Of a DNA stretch of 39,557 nt, positions 8,388-17,039 are shown piece after piece. Position 1 is the first letter of the stretch, and each line of letters starts with the position of its first letter. The stretch is from CAYVFC01 sp964450715 (lineage in GTDB: Bacteria; Myxococcota_A; Polyangia; Polyangiales; JAFGIB01). The position numbers and the translations under genes were made by a program. The stretch is from NCBI GenBank assembly GCA_964450715.1, contig CAYVFC010000076.1, positions 1 through 39,557 on the forward strand, in the 5' to 3' direction. Under the pieces are notes generated by a model. The model was not told the origin of the DNA and searched no databases. It worked only from the letters and a program-made list of their open reading frames with translations.

Positions 8388-9059
8388 ATGGATCAAACTG
8401 CGAGAGACGAGATCCTCGCCCGCCTGCGCGCGGCCCCGCGGGGCGAACCCGTGGCCCGGCCCGAGCTGCCGCCGCTCTCGGAGCTCGCCTGGGACCGGGA
8501 GACGATGATCGCGAAGTTCGGCGAGAACCTCGCGCTGCAGACCGGGATCCTTCACCGCGCGAGCGACTACCGGCAGGCTGCCGACCGCCTGAGCGAGATC
8601 GCCCGCCAGGAAAGCTGGCGGATGGTGGTGGCCTCGACGGACGAGGTGATCCGGCCGCTGGATCCGGCCGGCTGGGGCGAGAAGAACGGCGTCGAGGTGC
8701 GCACCGCCCGAGACTTTCCCGACCGCGAGGCCTACCAGGACGCGCTGTTCGGCCGGGCCGACGCCGGCATTACCGGCGTCGAGTGCGCACTGGCCGAGAC
8801 CGGCACCCTGGTGCTGGCGCACGACCGGGAGCAGCCCAGGCTGCTCTCCCTGGCCCCGCCGGCGCACCTGGCGGTGGTGCCGCTCGAGCGGCTCTTCGTC
8901 GACTACGAGACGGCCATCGAGCGGGTTTTCCGGGGCGACCGACCTCCGCCCAGCCAGCTGACCTTCATCAGCGGGCCGAGCATGTCGGCCGATATTCAGG
9001 CCATCTCCTTCCGCGGTATGCACGGCCCCGGCCGGCTGTTCGTCATCCTGGTCGGCTGA
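8388..9059 (+). CDS. lutC: L-lactate utilization protein LutC
   Basis: A 223-residue LUD-domain (DUF162) protein, the third subunit of LutABC. The family hallmark GITGVECALAETGTLVL is around residue 125, and the end has GPSMSADIQ and MHGPGRLFVILV, as in YkgG/LutC proteins. GGAGA lies seven bases before the ATG, and the ATG directly follows the lutB stop. It ends the operon: the next gene is convergent, with 15 bp between. A small palindrome around 9063-9076 overlaps both ends. Confidence 0.94.
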   Translation: MDQTARDEILARLRAAPRGEPVARPELPPLSELAWDRETMIAKFGENLALQTGILHRASDYRQAADRLSEIARQESWRMVVASTDEVIRPLDPAGWGEKNGVEVRTARDFPDREAYQDALFGRADAGITGVECALAETGTLVLAHDREQPRLLSLAPPAHLAVVPLERLFVDYETAIERVFRGDRPPPSQLTFISGPSMSADIQAISFRGMHGPGRLFVILVG

Positions 9060-9074
9060 GGGTGAGCCCGCGGG

Positions 9075-10208
9075 TCAATAGATGCGCAGGTAGTCCTTCA
9101 CCTTGGGCGGGCAGCCCCCGATCCAGGGCAGGCCGTGCTTCTCGGCCAGCTTTCGCGTGCAGTCGCCGTAGCAGACCACTCGGCCGCGAGCGGCCTCGGG
9201 GATCGTCTCGCTCTGCCCGGTGATGAAGTCGGTACGGTTGACCACGCAGCTCCAGAGGGCGCGCGCCGTGAAGTAAGGGGAGCGGGCGGTAGCGGCCAGA
9301 CCGTTGTGGGCGCTCAAAAGGCAGCGCGAGCAGGTCGTTTGCGCCACGTGGATGTGGGCGTTGGCCACGACCATCTCGTCCGGCAGGCGGAATTTCCGGC
9401 GAACCCGAGCGGGCGACGCGCCCAGCACCCGGTAGGAGATCGGTTCCAGATGGGAGACCCGTTCCAACGGTATGCAGATCAAGTCGCAGCAGGCCGCGTC
9501 GACCGCCCTGACCTCCCGCCCGGCCACGATCAGCCTGGCGTTTCGCGAGCGGCCCATAGTAGGTCCACTGCCCTCCATCCCCACGATGCCGTCGACGATG
9601 GTCAGATCGGGCCGTACCGCCTCGGCCAGAGCGCCGATGGCGTCGTCGAGAGCGAGCTGCTTGTGAAAGCGGATCTTGTCCTTGCCCCTCAGCAGCCCCT
9701 TCTGGTTCTTGCAGCCGATGGTCACGCCGGTGCTGACATGGGTCTTCAGCTTGGGGACATTGATGTACTCGTGGGTCTCGAGCAGCCGCGGCACCAGCAG
9801 CCGGCCGTACTTCCACTCGATCTCGATGCGCTCGCAATGGTCCAGGTTGAGCAGCTCGGCGCCGTAGCGCTCGGCCAGCTCCACCAGTCCGGTGCGGCGG
9901 AAGACCTTGTCGGTGTCGTGACCGGCGATGGCGCCGTCGGCGATGGTCACCTGGTATCCCCGGAATACGCGCAACAAAGCCTCGATGAAGCGCGGATCGG
10001 TGATGGTCGAGGGCGGGGTGCCGCCGATGGGTAGCCAGCGCGGGTAGGTTACCAGGTTGGGCTTGAGCAGGATCTTCTCGCGCCTGGGCCGGTAGTCGAG
10101 CAGGCGCAAGGCCTGGCGGATACGCTTTTCCGCCCGGCGGTAGCTCGACTCCAGCACCGCCACCTCGGCGACGGCCGCCGGCGAACCGTTTTCTCGTCTA
10201 CCTTCCAT
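9075..10208 (-). CDS. DUF362 domain (iron-sulfur-associated) protein
   Basis: A 377-residue protein. The DUF362 hallmarks are LLKPNLV near residue 45, the Gly/Asp-rich ADGAIAGHDTDKVF, NVPKLKTHVSTGVTIGCKNQKG, and VDGIVGMEGSGPTMG. The C-terminal part carries Cys pairs (TTCSRCLLSAHNGL, CYGDCTRK, GGCPPKVKDYL) that could bind a metal or cluster; this is inference. DUF362 proteins lack a settled biochemical role. The start was chosen at ATG 10208, with AGGAG about 14 bases upstream; in-frame ATG 10244 and GTG 10259 are alternatives. It is convergent with the lut operon. Confidence 0.85.
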   Translation of the reverse strand: MEGRRENGSPAAVAEVAVLESSYRRAEKRIRQALRLLDYRPRREKILLKPNLVTYPRWLPIGGTPPSTITDPRFIEALLRVFRGYQVTIADGAIAGHDTDKVFRRTGLVELAERYGAELLNLDHCERIEIEWKYGRLLVPRLLETHEYINVPKLKTHVSTGVTIGCKNQKGLLRGKDKIRFHKQLALDDAIGALAEAVRPDLTIVDGIVGMEGSGPTMGRSRNARLIVAGREVRAVDAACCDLICIPLERVSHLEPISYRVLGASPARVRRKFRLPDEMVVANAHIHVAQTTCSRCLLSAHNGLAATARSPYFTARALWSCVVNRTDFITGQSETIPEAARGRVVCYGDCTRKLAEKHGLPWIGGCPPKVKDYLRIY

Positions 10209-10383
10209 CCTCGCGTCGCCCGGCTCCTGCCTTGGCGTCACCATGACAGTCGCGATCACCGCCTCGGTTTTCCAGCGGCTCGCATCGCTTTTCGCGCGCC
10301 GACCGCGGTCGACTCGTCCGCCAAAACCCGTTTTTTTTACGCCGGCACTCCCTGTCGACTAGCATTAAAGAAAAGGAGAGGCC

Positions 10384-10893
10384 ATGAGCTCGATAGTCAT
10401 TCGCAGCGCCCAACGCCGAACCGTCCGCCGTGCCTGCAGCACGGACTGCTGGGCGATCCGCCTGGACGATTGCTCCCTGCTGGGAGAGCGCATCCTGGAC
10501 CTGTCGCCCCGTGGCATCCTGCTGGCCGGCGATGCCCCGGTCGAGCCGGGCGATTCGGTCTTCATCAGCTTCCGCGCGCCGGGAAACGACGATATATGGC
10601 TGAACGCCGAGGCTGAGGTGGCGCGCGTGGTCAACGGCCTGCGGATCACCGACCCGGGCTATTGCCTGGGCCTGCGCCTGACCTACTTCGACCCCATCTC
10701 CCGCGTCCGGCTGGAGCGCCGCCTGCGCGGTCTGCCGCCGCCCGTGCCCAGGCGCCGGATGCGCGCCGACTACGCGGACACCATCCGGCGCATCGCCTCC
10801 CCCCCCGGCCGGCGCGGCCGTCACGGCATCCGCCCCTATACGGCTCTGGCCAGCCGCATCCAGTCCGGTTCGACCCCGGTCATCTCTTGCTGA
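10384..10893 (+). CDS. small PilZ domain protein
   Basis: A 169-residue protein with a single PilZ domain (about 8-115). Both c-di-GMP contact signatures are visible: RxxxR within RRTVRR (R11-R16) and DLSPRG (D39-S41-G44). Binding of c-di-GMP is therefore more believable here than in the PilZ-TPR protein at 3977. The C-terminus is Arg/Pro-rich and probably flexible. AAGGAG is well placed before the ATG. It is transcribed divergently from the DUF362 gene, with about 175 bp between, and converges on the next gene with nine bp between. Confidence 0.88.
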   Translation: MSSIVIRSAQRRTVRRACSTDCWAIRLDDCSLLGERILDLSPRGILLAGDAPVEPGDSVFISFRAPGNDDIWLNAEAEVARVVNGLRITDPGYCLGLRLTYFDPISRVRLERRLRGLPPPVPRRRMRADYADTIRRIASPPGRRGRHGIRPYTALASRIQSGSTPVISC

Positions 10894-10902
10894 CCCGGCG
10901 TC

Positions 10903-11832
10903 TCATTTCTTCTGGACCATGGGCACCGGGCCGTCCGGTCGATAGGAGCGGAGGATCGACTCCAGGATCTCCGGCTTCACCTTGAGCATCTCGGCGTGCA
11001 GGCAGAGCTTGCCCCTCCGGTGGTAGTCCAGCGGGCACTGCTTGCCCTTTAGCGGCACGACGCCCGGCTTGGCTCCGGCGAACGCGGCCAGCGGGTCGTT
11101 CCGCGCTGACGTTTCGCGCGGTCGCGCGACCGTGGTCAGGTCGGTGACCGGAACCGGGAACCGCCCCTTGGTACAGGTGAGCATGAAGCGTTCGAGCTCG
11201 CTCCTGGTATCGGACGGCCCGCTACACTCCTCGGGGCTACGGACGAGCTCCTCGACCTGCAAGGCCTGGCGGTTGATCAGCTCGCAGCCGGACTCGTTGA
11301 GCGCGGCGGCTGCCATACCCGCGTAGCAGGCGCTCTGCTCCTCGGCTTCTGCAGCCGGTATCCCGGCCTCGAGCAGCTTCTTCCGCAGCCCCTTCTCCAT
11401 CGCCGGCACCGTCATCTTCCAGTCGTCGGGCAGCTTCGCGCGCAGGCAGCGCAGGGTAAAACCCTCCAGCTCCCTCTCGTACCCCGCCCGCTGCAAGCAC
11501 TCGGACTGCTCCCGCAGGTGCCTGAGCTCGCTCTTCTCCGACTCCCAGTAGGTCAGCGAACAGTCCGTCGCGTTGAGGAAGATGATGACCTCGTCCGCCA
11601 TACATTCGGCCGCTCTCTTCAGGATCTCGGAATCGACGGCAATGGTCTGGGCGGCGAATACCGCGCCGAGCTGCTCGACGAAGGCTGACTGCAGCTCGGG
11701 CCGGGCTTGCTTCCAGCCGGCCTCGCCAGCAGGCGACGTGGCGCTGAAGGAGGATCGCCTGCCCAGGTAGAAGGCCAGGACGAATGCGCATACGGCCAGC
11801 AAAACCGTCGATACTAGAATCTTCCTCAGCAC
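10903..11832 (-). CDS. signal-anchored protein with duplicated Cys motif
   Basis: A 309-residue protein of unknown family. From the GTG at 11832 it reads VLRKILVSTVLLAVCAFVLAFYLG, a signal anchor; the frame extends to 11958 but without coding character. The exported part has a tandem duplication: C-x13-C-x20-C-x16-C (AECMADEV ... FTLRC) followed by C-x13-C-x19-C-x16-C (SACYAGMA ... FMLTC). Both units end with ELExFxLxC and a KLP or RFP turn. The conserved spacing suggests two small disulfide-stabilised helical modules. A final Cys pair lies near the C-terminus. Function not recognised. A 155-bp divergent region separates it from the next gene. Confidence 0.7.
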   Translation of the reverse strand: MLRKILVSTVLLAVCAFVLAFYLGRRSSFSATSPAGEAGWKQARPELQSAFVEQLGAVFAAQTIAVDSEILKRAAECMADEVIIFLNATDCSLTYWESEKSELRHLREQSECLQRAGYERELEGFTLRCLRAKLPDDWKMTVPAMEKGLRKKLLEAGIPAAEAEEQSACYAGMAAAALNESGCELINRQALQVEELVRSPEECSGPSDTRSELERFMLTCTKGRFPVPVTDLTTVARPRETSARNDPLAAFAGAKPGVVPLKGKQCPLDYHRRGKLCLHAEMLKVKPEILESILRSYRPDGPVPMVQKK

Positions 11833-11987
11833 GGTTCCCCGTACCAGGATAGGTAAGCTGTCGGGCGGCGTCCAGGAAATGTCGGCAGCGAGTTCGACAG
11901 GATGCGCGCCGTCGGCTGCTCGGAGTCGTCTTCCCCGCCGACCGCTGGCCTGTTGCAAATTGGCGCCAAATTCGCTGTCATACCCCC

Positions 11988-12461
11988 ATGTTCAGAACTA
12001 TCGTCCTCTTACCGGTTTACCTCCTCCTCATGCTAGCCATGACGACCGCTAGCGCAGCCGCCCAGGAGGCGGACGATTTCGGCCTGGGGATCATCCTCGG
12101 CGATCCCACCGGGGTGAACGGCAAGTACATGCTGTCGCCGGAGATGGCGATAGACGCCGCCATCGGCTTCGGCATCATCGGGGGAGGACACCTCCACATT
12201 CATTCCGACTTTCTCTGGCAATTCGACATCCAGCAATGGCCGGCCGGCAGCCTCGACATCTACCTGGGCATAGGACCCAAGCTGGCCATCGGCCACGGCA
12301 AGGCCGACCTGATGTTGGGGGTGCGCGCACCGCTCGGCGTGTCGTTCCTGTTCAGCAAGGTGCCCCTCGACATCTTCCTGGAGGTGGCCATCGGCCTGTT
12401 CATCGTGGAAAAGGTCGACCTCGATTTGGACGCGGCCATCGGGGTTCGCTACTGGTTCTGA
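11988..12461 (+). CDS. DUF3996-like small outer-membrane beta-barrel
   Basis: A 157-residue protein with a signal peptide (VLLPVYLLLMLAMTTASAAAQ, cleavage around 25). The mature part alternates hydrophobic and polar residues: FGLGIILGDPTGVNGKYML, IDAAIGFGII, SFLFSKVPLDIFLEVAIGLF. It ends with AIGVRYWF, an aromatic C-terminus typical of outer-membrane barrels. The pattern resembles the DUF3996 family first named from Borrelia proteins. Small eight-strand barrel is an inference from length. The next gene begins 23 bp downstream, so they may be co-transcribed. Confidence 0.75.
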   Translation: MFRTIVLLPVYLLLMLAMTTASAAAQEADDFGLGIILGDPTGVNGKYMLSPEMAIDAAIGFGIIGGGHLHIHSDFLWQFDIQQWPAGSLDIYLGIGPKLAIGHGKADLMLGVRAPLGVSFLFSKVPLDIFLEVAIGLFIVEKVDLDLDAAIGVRYWF

Positions 12462-12484
12462 ACGGGGCGCGGCGCGGAATCGAG

Positions 12485-13501
12485 ATGAGCGAGGGCGAGC
12501 AGGGCCCGGCCGGGCAGCCGGACGTCGGCGAGAGCGCCGCGGCACAGGTGAGGGGACGGGTGCTGGTGCGGCGAATCATGCTCGCCGCCCTGCTGGGCAC
12601 GGCGGTCTTCACCGCGCTGGTGCTCTACGGCGACCTGCAGCAGCTGCAGGAAAACTTTCGGCGCTTCGCCCCGCAGGCGTTCGCCGTGGCGCTGGCGCTG
12701 GCGACCGGCAACTACCTGCTCCGCTTCGTCAGATGGCACTACTACCTGGGCCTGATCGGCGTATCGGTGCCGCGCGGCGAGAGCGCCTGCGTGTTTCTGG
12801 CCGGCTTCGCCCTCACCGTCACTCCGGGTAAGATCGGCGAGCTGTTCAAGTCGCTGATGCTCTACGAGTCGCGCGGGATCGCCATTGCGCGGACCGCACC
12901 GGTGGTGATAGCCGAGCGGCTGACCGACCTGATCGCGCTGGTGGTGCTGACCGCGGCCGGATCGCTATCCTTCGCCTACGGCGCCTCCATCACCGCCGCC
13001 GGCGCGCTGCTGGTAACCCTGCTACTCGCCGCCTGCGCCTTTCGGCCGCTCGGCGAGCTCTTCCTCTCTCTGGCCGAGCGTATACCGGTAACAACCCGGA
13101 TCGCCCCCCGGCTCCGCGAGGCCTACGATTCGCTCTGGGCGATGACGAGACCGGGGCCGTTGCTTTGGAGCACGGCCATCTCCACGCTCGCCTGGGGCCT
13201 GGAGTGCGCCGCGCTGCTGGTCGTGCTGCGCGGTCTGGGCGAGCAGGCGCTCGGCTGGCAGGCGGCCACCTTCGCCTACTCGGCCTCCACCATTGCCGGC
13301 GCGCTGGCCATGATGCCGGGCGGGCTGGGGGTGACCGAGGCGGGCATGACCGGCCTGCTACAAGCGCTGGGCGGAGAGCAGATGACGGCGGCGGTGGCCA
13401 CCGCCGCCACCATCCTGGTGCGCATCGCCACCCTCTGGTGGGCCGTGGCCGTGGGAGTGGCCGCGCTCGGCGTCCGTAGGCTGGCCTACCGGAGGGGGTG
13501 A
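12485..13501 (+). CDS. YbhN/AglD-like integral membrane protein (LPG synthase TM family)
   Basis: A 338-residue polytopic membrane protein. After a 30-residue cytosolic start it has about eight hydrophobic segments. Family marks of the UPF0104/lysylphosphatidylglycerol-synthase TM group are visible: LRFVRWHYYL, FLAGFALTVTPGKIGELFKS, ERLTDLIALVVL, and MPGGLGVTEAGMTGLL. Members are thought to move or modify lipids; the substrate here is unknown. There is no C-terminal synthetase domain. Start ATG at 12485 follows the DUF3996 gene closely. It is convergent with the large Cys-rich lipoprotein, 13 bp away. Confidence 0.88.
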   Translation: MSEGEQGPAGQPDVGESAAAQVRGRVLVRRIMLAALLGTAVFTALVLYGDLQQLQENFRRFAPQAFAVALALATGNYLLRFVRWHYYLGLIGVSVPRGESACVFLAGFALTVTPGKIGELFKSLMLYESRGIAIARTAPVVIAERLTDLIALVVLTAAGSLSFAYGASITAAGALLVTLLLAACAFRPLGELFLSLAERIPVTTRIAPRLREAYDSLWAMTRPGPLLWSTAISTLAWGLECAALLVVLRGLGEQALGWQAATFAYSASTIAGALAMMPGGLGVTEAGMTGLLQALGGEQMTAAVATAATILVRIATLWWAVAVGVAALGVRRLAYRRG

Positions 13502-13514
13502 TGGTCGTACAGCG

Positions 13515-16352
13515 CTATTCCCGACAGACCGCGTAGTTCTGGGCGGGAATCGCGTCAAAGTAGTCCGAGCAGCAATCCACCACGGTGCCCCAATAGCCCG
13601 GAAACCCGTAGCCCAGGCTATAACAGGTCGAGGTGGTACCCTGCGTGTACGCGGTGCAGCAGTCGACCTCGCCGCCCCAGGAGGTGTAGCTGTACCCGTA
13701 AAGGGAGAGGCAGCTCTCGGTGCCGGAGCCCTCTTGCGCGTCCGAGCAGCAGTCGGCCTCGCCGCCCCAGAAACCGGCCGGGCCGTATCCTTCGCTCAAG
13801 CAGGTCTCGGCGTCCGTGTCCGCATCGTCGTAGGTGGTGATGTTGGTCTGGGTGCACACCTGGGTGCTCATATCCGGCATGGCGCAGGTGTCGCAGTAGA
13901 AGGGGTCGTCGTTCACGTTGGTATTGGTGCAGACCACAGTGGCGCCGCTCGCCGACAGGCAATCACCGCAGATCTCGGTGTCGTTCAGCAGGGTCTGGCT
14001 GCACTCGCTGAGCGCTGCCCCGGCCCCGGAGAGGCAGGGACCGCACACGTCGTACCCGGCGGTGGGCGGCCAGCAGGTGGTACCGCTGCCGCAGTTCTCC
14101 GGATCCTTCCAGGTGTTGTCCGTGTCGCAGGCCTTGAACATGTCGTCCTCGCAGGTCGTGTCCGCGAAGCCGTGCTCGTTGCCGCCGGCCACCTCCGGCC
14201 CCAGGCACCGTATGCAGCCCGTGTGCACGCCCGCGCCGGAGACGCGGCAGGCGCGGACGCCGCTGCAGTCGTTGAAGTACTCGTCGTCGTCCGAGTCGCT
14301 CACATCGGGCCAGGTGCCGTTGCTCTTGCAGGTGCGGGTCTGCTCCCAGCCCGTGTGCAGGCCGTCGTCGGCCAGCTTGGGCATACCTTCGGTGTTGCAG
14401 TATTCGCGGTCGGGCTGGCACTGCAGCACGCACTGGGCCTGCGAGACGTTGGCGCCGTTGCCGCCGTCGGCGGTCCGGTCCCATACGGTCACCACCTGGC
14501 AGAGGCCCAGCTCGCAGTTCTGCTGGTCCGCCCAGGTACCGTCGTCCTGGCACTTCTGGATATTGACCGAAGGGATTTCCTCTGGATCGCAGCGGGTCGA
14601 GCTCGGCGAGCAGTCGCCGCCGCAGCTGACCTGGCGCAGGCCCTCGGCGTTGACGCCGTCCCAGCAGGTGCGATCCCGGTTGCAGCGCACTAGCTCCGTG
14701 CCCCAGACTCCGTTGGCGCAGCTCTGGTACAGCGGGCCCGCCCCCGGGGTCAGGCAGCGTGACTCGTCCGGCTCGCAGTTGACCGTGCCGTCGCAGATGC
14801 CGCGGATGTGCCCGTCGCCCAGCACGGTAGTGTTGGCGTTGCGGCAGACGCCGGTATGGCAATCCTCGGGCGTCTCCTGCAGTTTGCCCTGGTCGTCGCA
14901 GGTGCGGACCTGTACGCCCTCGCACACGCCCTGCTTGCGCTCCACGCCGTTGACCGGCGCCAGGGGACTGGCCGCCACCGCGGCGCAGACCGGGTCGGCG
15001 CAGACCACCTGGTTGCTGTCACCCGGATCCTGATCCTGCCGGTTCATGCACATCAACTGCACGGCGTTATCTATGGTACAGGCGGTGATGTCGCCCCAGG
15101 TGCCGTCGGCCTGGCACTCGCGCCAGCCGCTGACCACGAAACTCCCGGCGTCGTTGGCGCAGACCTGCGCCCCCGGGGTGCACTCGGAGCGGCAGAGATT
15201 TGCAGCCCCTATCGCGCCGATGGTGGGATCGCAGACCAGGTTGCCCTCGCACTGGGTGAGCACCCACTCGGGCACGCCCGAGGTAGCGCCGGTCACGCAG
15301 GTGCTGTAGTAGATGGTGGCGTCCACGCTATCGTCGTTCGCGTCGCCGCAGACCGAGTTGCCCACCACGCAGTCCGGATCCACGCACTCGGCCGTGTCGC
15401 TGTCCGTCCGGCGGCAGACCTGTCCGATCTCGCACTCGTTGACCGTCTGGTTGATACCGTCGGTGCAGGTCAGGATCTGGGCGGGAAGAGCCGGCGCCGG
15501 GTTGTCGGGCTGCGGCGGGGGTGCGGCCACGCAGGTGGAGCCCACGGCGCAGTTTTCGCCGCGGCAGCGGCCGTTGAGGCAATACGTATCGCCCTCGCAG
15601 GGGACCAGCTCGTAGCCGCCGCTGCGGTCGGTGCAGCGCGCCGCGGTCTTGGCATCGAGGCAGAAGGTGCTGTTGGCGCCGCCGCTGGTGTCGCAGCTCG
15701 CCTCGGGATCGACCTGGCACTCGCCGCCGGTGTCGCTCTGCACGCAGCTCTCCCAGGGCAGGCAGCTCTGCAACCGCCAGTCGCTGCCGTCCGCGTCGCA
15801 GGTCTTCTCCACGGTGTCGGATACGCAGGCGGTCTCGCCCGGGGTGCAGACCTTCACCGTTTCCGCCTCGTCCGCGCCCGCCACCCGGCAACGGCCGGTG
15901 GCCTCGACGCAGCTCTCGCCCACGCCGCAAGCGTCGGGCACCCACTGGGTGCCGCCGAAGCAGTAACGGGAGAGCTCCGGGGTGATGCACTCGGCGACTC
16001 CGTCCTGGCAGATGCCGACGCACATGTCGTCCTCCAGACCGGAGGCGCTCGGCGCGTCCGGATCGGCCGGGCCCTCGCCCGCGTCCGCCGCGCCGGCGTC
16101 CGCCGCCTGCGGCTGCTCGTCCGCCTCAGCCGAGGGCTCGACCGCTACGCAGCTGGTGCCGGTGCCGCAGGGATAGACCTTCCAGGTCGGATCCCCGTCG
16201 TCGTTCTTGATGCAGGTGCGGATCAGGGTGCCGGAAAGGCACTGGTTGTCCCCGACCTTGCACACGTCGTCCGCGCATCCGGCCAGCGCTAAAGAAACCG
16301 CCAGCGCCGCCGTAGTGCAGGATAGTTCAAGCAAAAAGCGTCTGTTGATCAT
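13515..16352 (-). CDS. large Cys-rich lipoprotein
   Basis: A 945-residue exported protein. The start is set at ATG 16352 (MINRRFLLELS), with AGAAGGGG upstream, followed by a hydrophobic run and lipobox LALAGC. An Ala/Asp/Glu-rich segment lies near residue 75. The body is a long series of 40-60-residue units with spaced Cys, Gly and Trp (C..DG.W....C..G..C), such as CQADGTWGDITAC and CQDDGTWADQQNC. The C-terminal about 95 residues contain three repeats with a GYG...WG...DCC pattern (CLSEGYG, CLSLYGY, CYSLGYG). Such proteins are common on the surface of myxobacteria-like organisms; function unknown. The reading frame upstream of 16352 runs into a palindromic element and is not coding. Confidence 0.85.
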   Translation of the reverse strand: MINRRFLLELSCTTAALAVSLALAGCADDVCKVGDNQCLSGTLIRTCIKNDDGDPTWKVYPCGTGTSCVAVEPSAEADEQPQAADAGAADAGEGPADPDAPSASGLEDDMCVGICQDGVAECITPELSRYCFGGTQWVPDACGVGESCVEATGRCRVAGADEAETVKVCTPGETACVSDTVEKTCDADGSDWRLQSCLPWESCVQSDTGGECQVDPEASCDTSGGANSTFCLDAKTAARCTDRSGGYELVPCEGDTYCLNGRCRGENCAVGSTCVAAPPPQPDNPAPALPAQILTCTDGINQTVNECEIGQVCRRTDSDTAECVDPDCVVGNSVCGDANDDSVDATIYYSTCVTGATSGVPEWVLTQCEGNLVCDPTIGAIGAANLCRSECTPGAQVCANDAGSFVVSGWRECQADGTWGDITACTIDNAVQLMCMNRQDQDPGDSNQVVCADPVCAAVAASPLAPVNGVERKQGVCEGVQVRTCDDQGKLQETPEDCHTGVCRNANTTVLGDGHIRGICDGTVNCEPDESRCLTPGAGPLYQSCANGVWGTELVRCNRDRTCWDGVNAEGLRQVSCGGDCSPSSTRCDPEEIPSVNIQKCQDDGTWADQQNCELGLCQVVTVWDRTADGGNGANVSQAQCVLQCQPDREYCNTEGMPKLADDGLHTGWEQTRTCKSNGTWPDVSDSDDDEYFNDCSGVRACRVSGAGVHTGCIRCLGPEVAGGNEHGFADTTCEDDMFKACDTDNTWKDPENCGSGTTCWPPTAGYDVCGPCLSGAGAALSECSQTLLNDTEICGDCLSASGATVVCTNTNVNDDPFYCDTCAMPDMSTQVCTQTNITTYDDADTDAETCLSEGYGPAGFWGGEADCCSDAQEGSGTESCLSLYGYSYTSWGGEVDCCTAYTQGTTSTCYSLGYGFPGYWGTVVDCCSDYFDAIPAQNYAVCRE

Positions 16353-17039
16353 GAAGCTCACCCCTTCTGATATGATCCCGAAGCTCACCCGAGCCTGCCG
16401 GCCCGGCCCTTTATCAGCGCGGCGAAGTCCAACCTCGGGTAACCGCTCCCGTCCCTCACCGCAAGGCTCAGGATACGACAAATCGCCAGACGGTACAAAG
16501 AGCGATGTTACGTCCGCGCGGTCGTCGCGCTGTTTGCAGCGCGTTTCGGAATCGACACCTTCCAGAGGCGCTCTACCTTTCCCCACACGCACGTACCCTC
16601 TTGCCCGAAAGCTAGAAGTGGTTTCAAAACCCCTCCCGTCGTCTTTCGGAGCGCGGCGGACCCATCTGCTGCGTTGCTCCTCTTCGCAATCGCCCTCTCG
16701 ACCGCAGGGAGAGATCTCCTCGTCGTCGCGCCTTGCAGCTGGGGCCGCCGCGCTCCGCAATACTTGGTCCGGGGATTTTGAAACCACTTCTAGCGCGAAC
16801 CGAGCAGCTCTCGTACGGCGCTCAGTAGCTATCGCTATCGGGCTTGACCAGGAGGAGCGTGGTCTGGCGCACGGCCTCCTCTACCGGATCCTCCTCCGAG
16901 CAACCGTTTCCGCCGCGTGCTGATTGTCCATGGCTTTACTATTTCGGCACACCGCTTCCGCGTCATTAGTAGACAGCCGCCCCGGCCCGGCCCCGCGACG
17001 GACTTGGAGAAAACCCGCTTGTAGGCGATACTACCTTTG
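16353..17039. other. 687-bp divergent intergenic region
   Basis: This gap separates the minus-strand Cys-rich lipoprotein from the plus-strand pseudokinase, so it must carry both promoters. It contains the palindromic element at 16612-16793. On the minus strand at 16822-16934 there is a 37-codon open stretch ending in EEAVRQTTLLLVKPDSDSY. That stretch has no usable start and may be a gene relic. No convincing -10/-35 pair was picked out by eye. Confidence 0.6.
16612..16793. mobile_element. MITE-like palindromic element, CTAG ends (family A, complete)
   Basis: The element begins CTAGAAGTGGTTTCAAAA and ends with the exact reverse complement, giving 18-bp perfect terminal inverted repeats. The palindrome continues inward imperfectly: both arms carry GGAGCGCGGCGG followed by a CCCA.CTGC block. 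Total length is 182 bp with no open reading frame. The outer CTAG is self-complementary and could be a YTAR-type target duplication, as made by IS5-family transposases; that link is inference. The right half recurs at 19057-19132. Confidence 0.7.

Noticed and set aside
7154..9223. Long plus-strand frame overlapping lutB and lutC
   Set aside because: Arg/Pro/Gly-rich translation without any family pattern; lutB and lutC are clear in the other frames.
16353..16787. N-terminal extension of the large Cys-rich lipoprotein frame
   Set aside because: The extension runs through a palindromic element, has no coding character, and a signal peptide with a good ribosome-binding site starts at 16352.
16822..16934. 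Minus-strand open stretch ending EEAVRQTTLLLVKPDSDSY
   Set aside because: It looks protein-like but has no start codon in frame and is only 37 codons; kept as a possible relic only.
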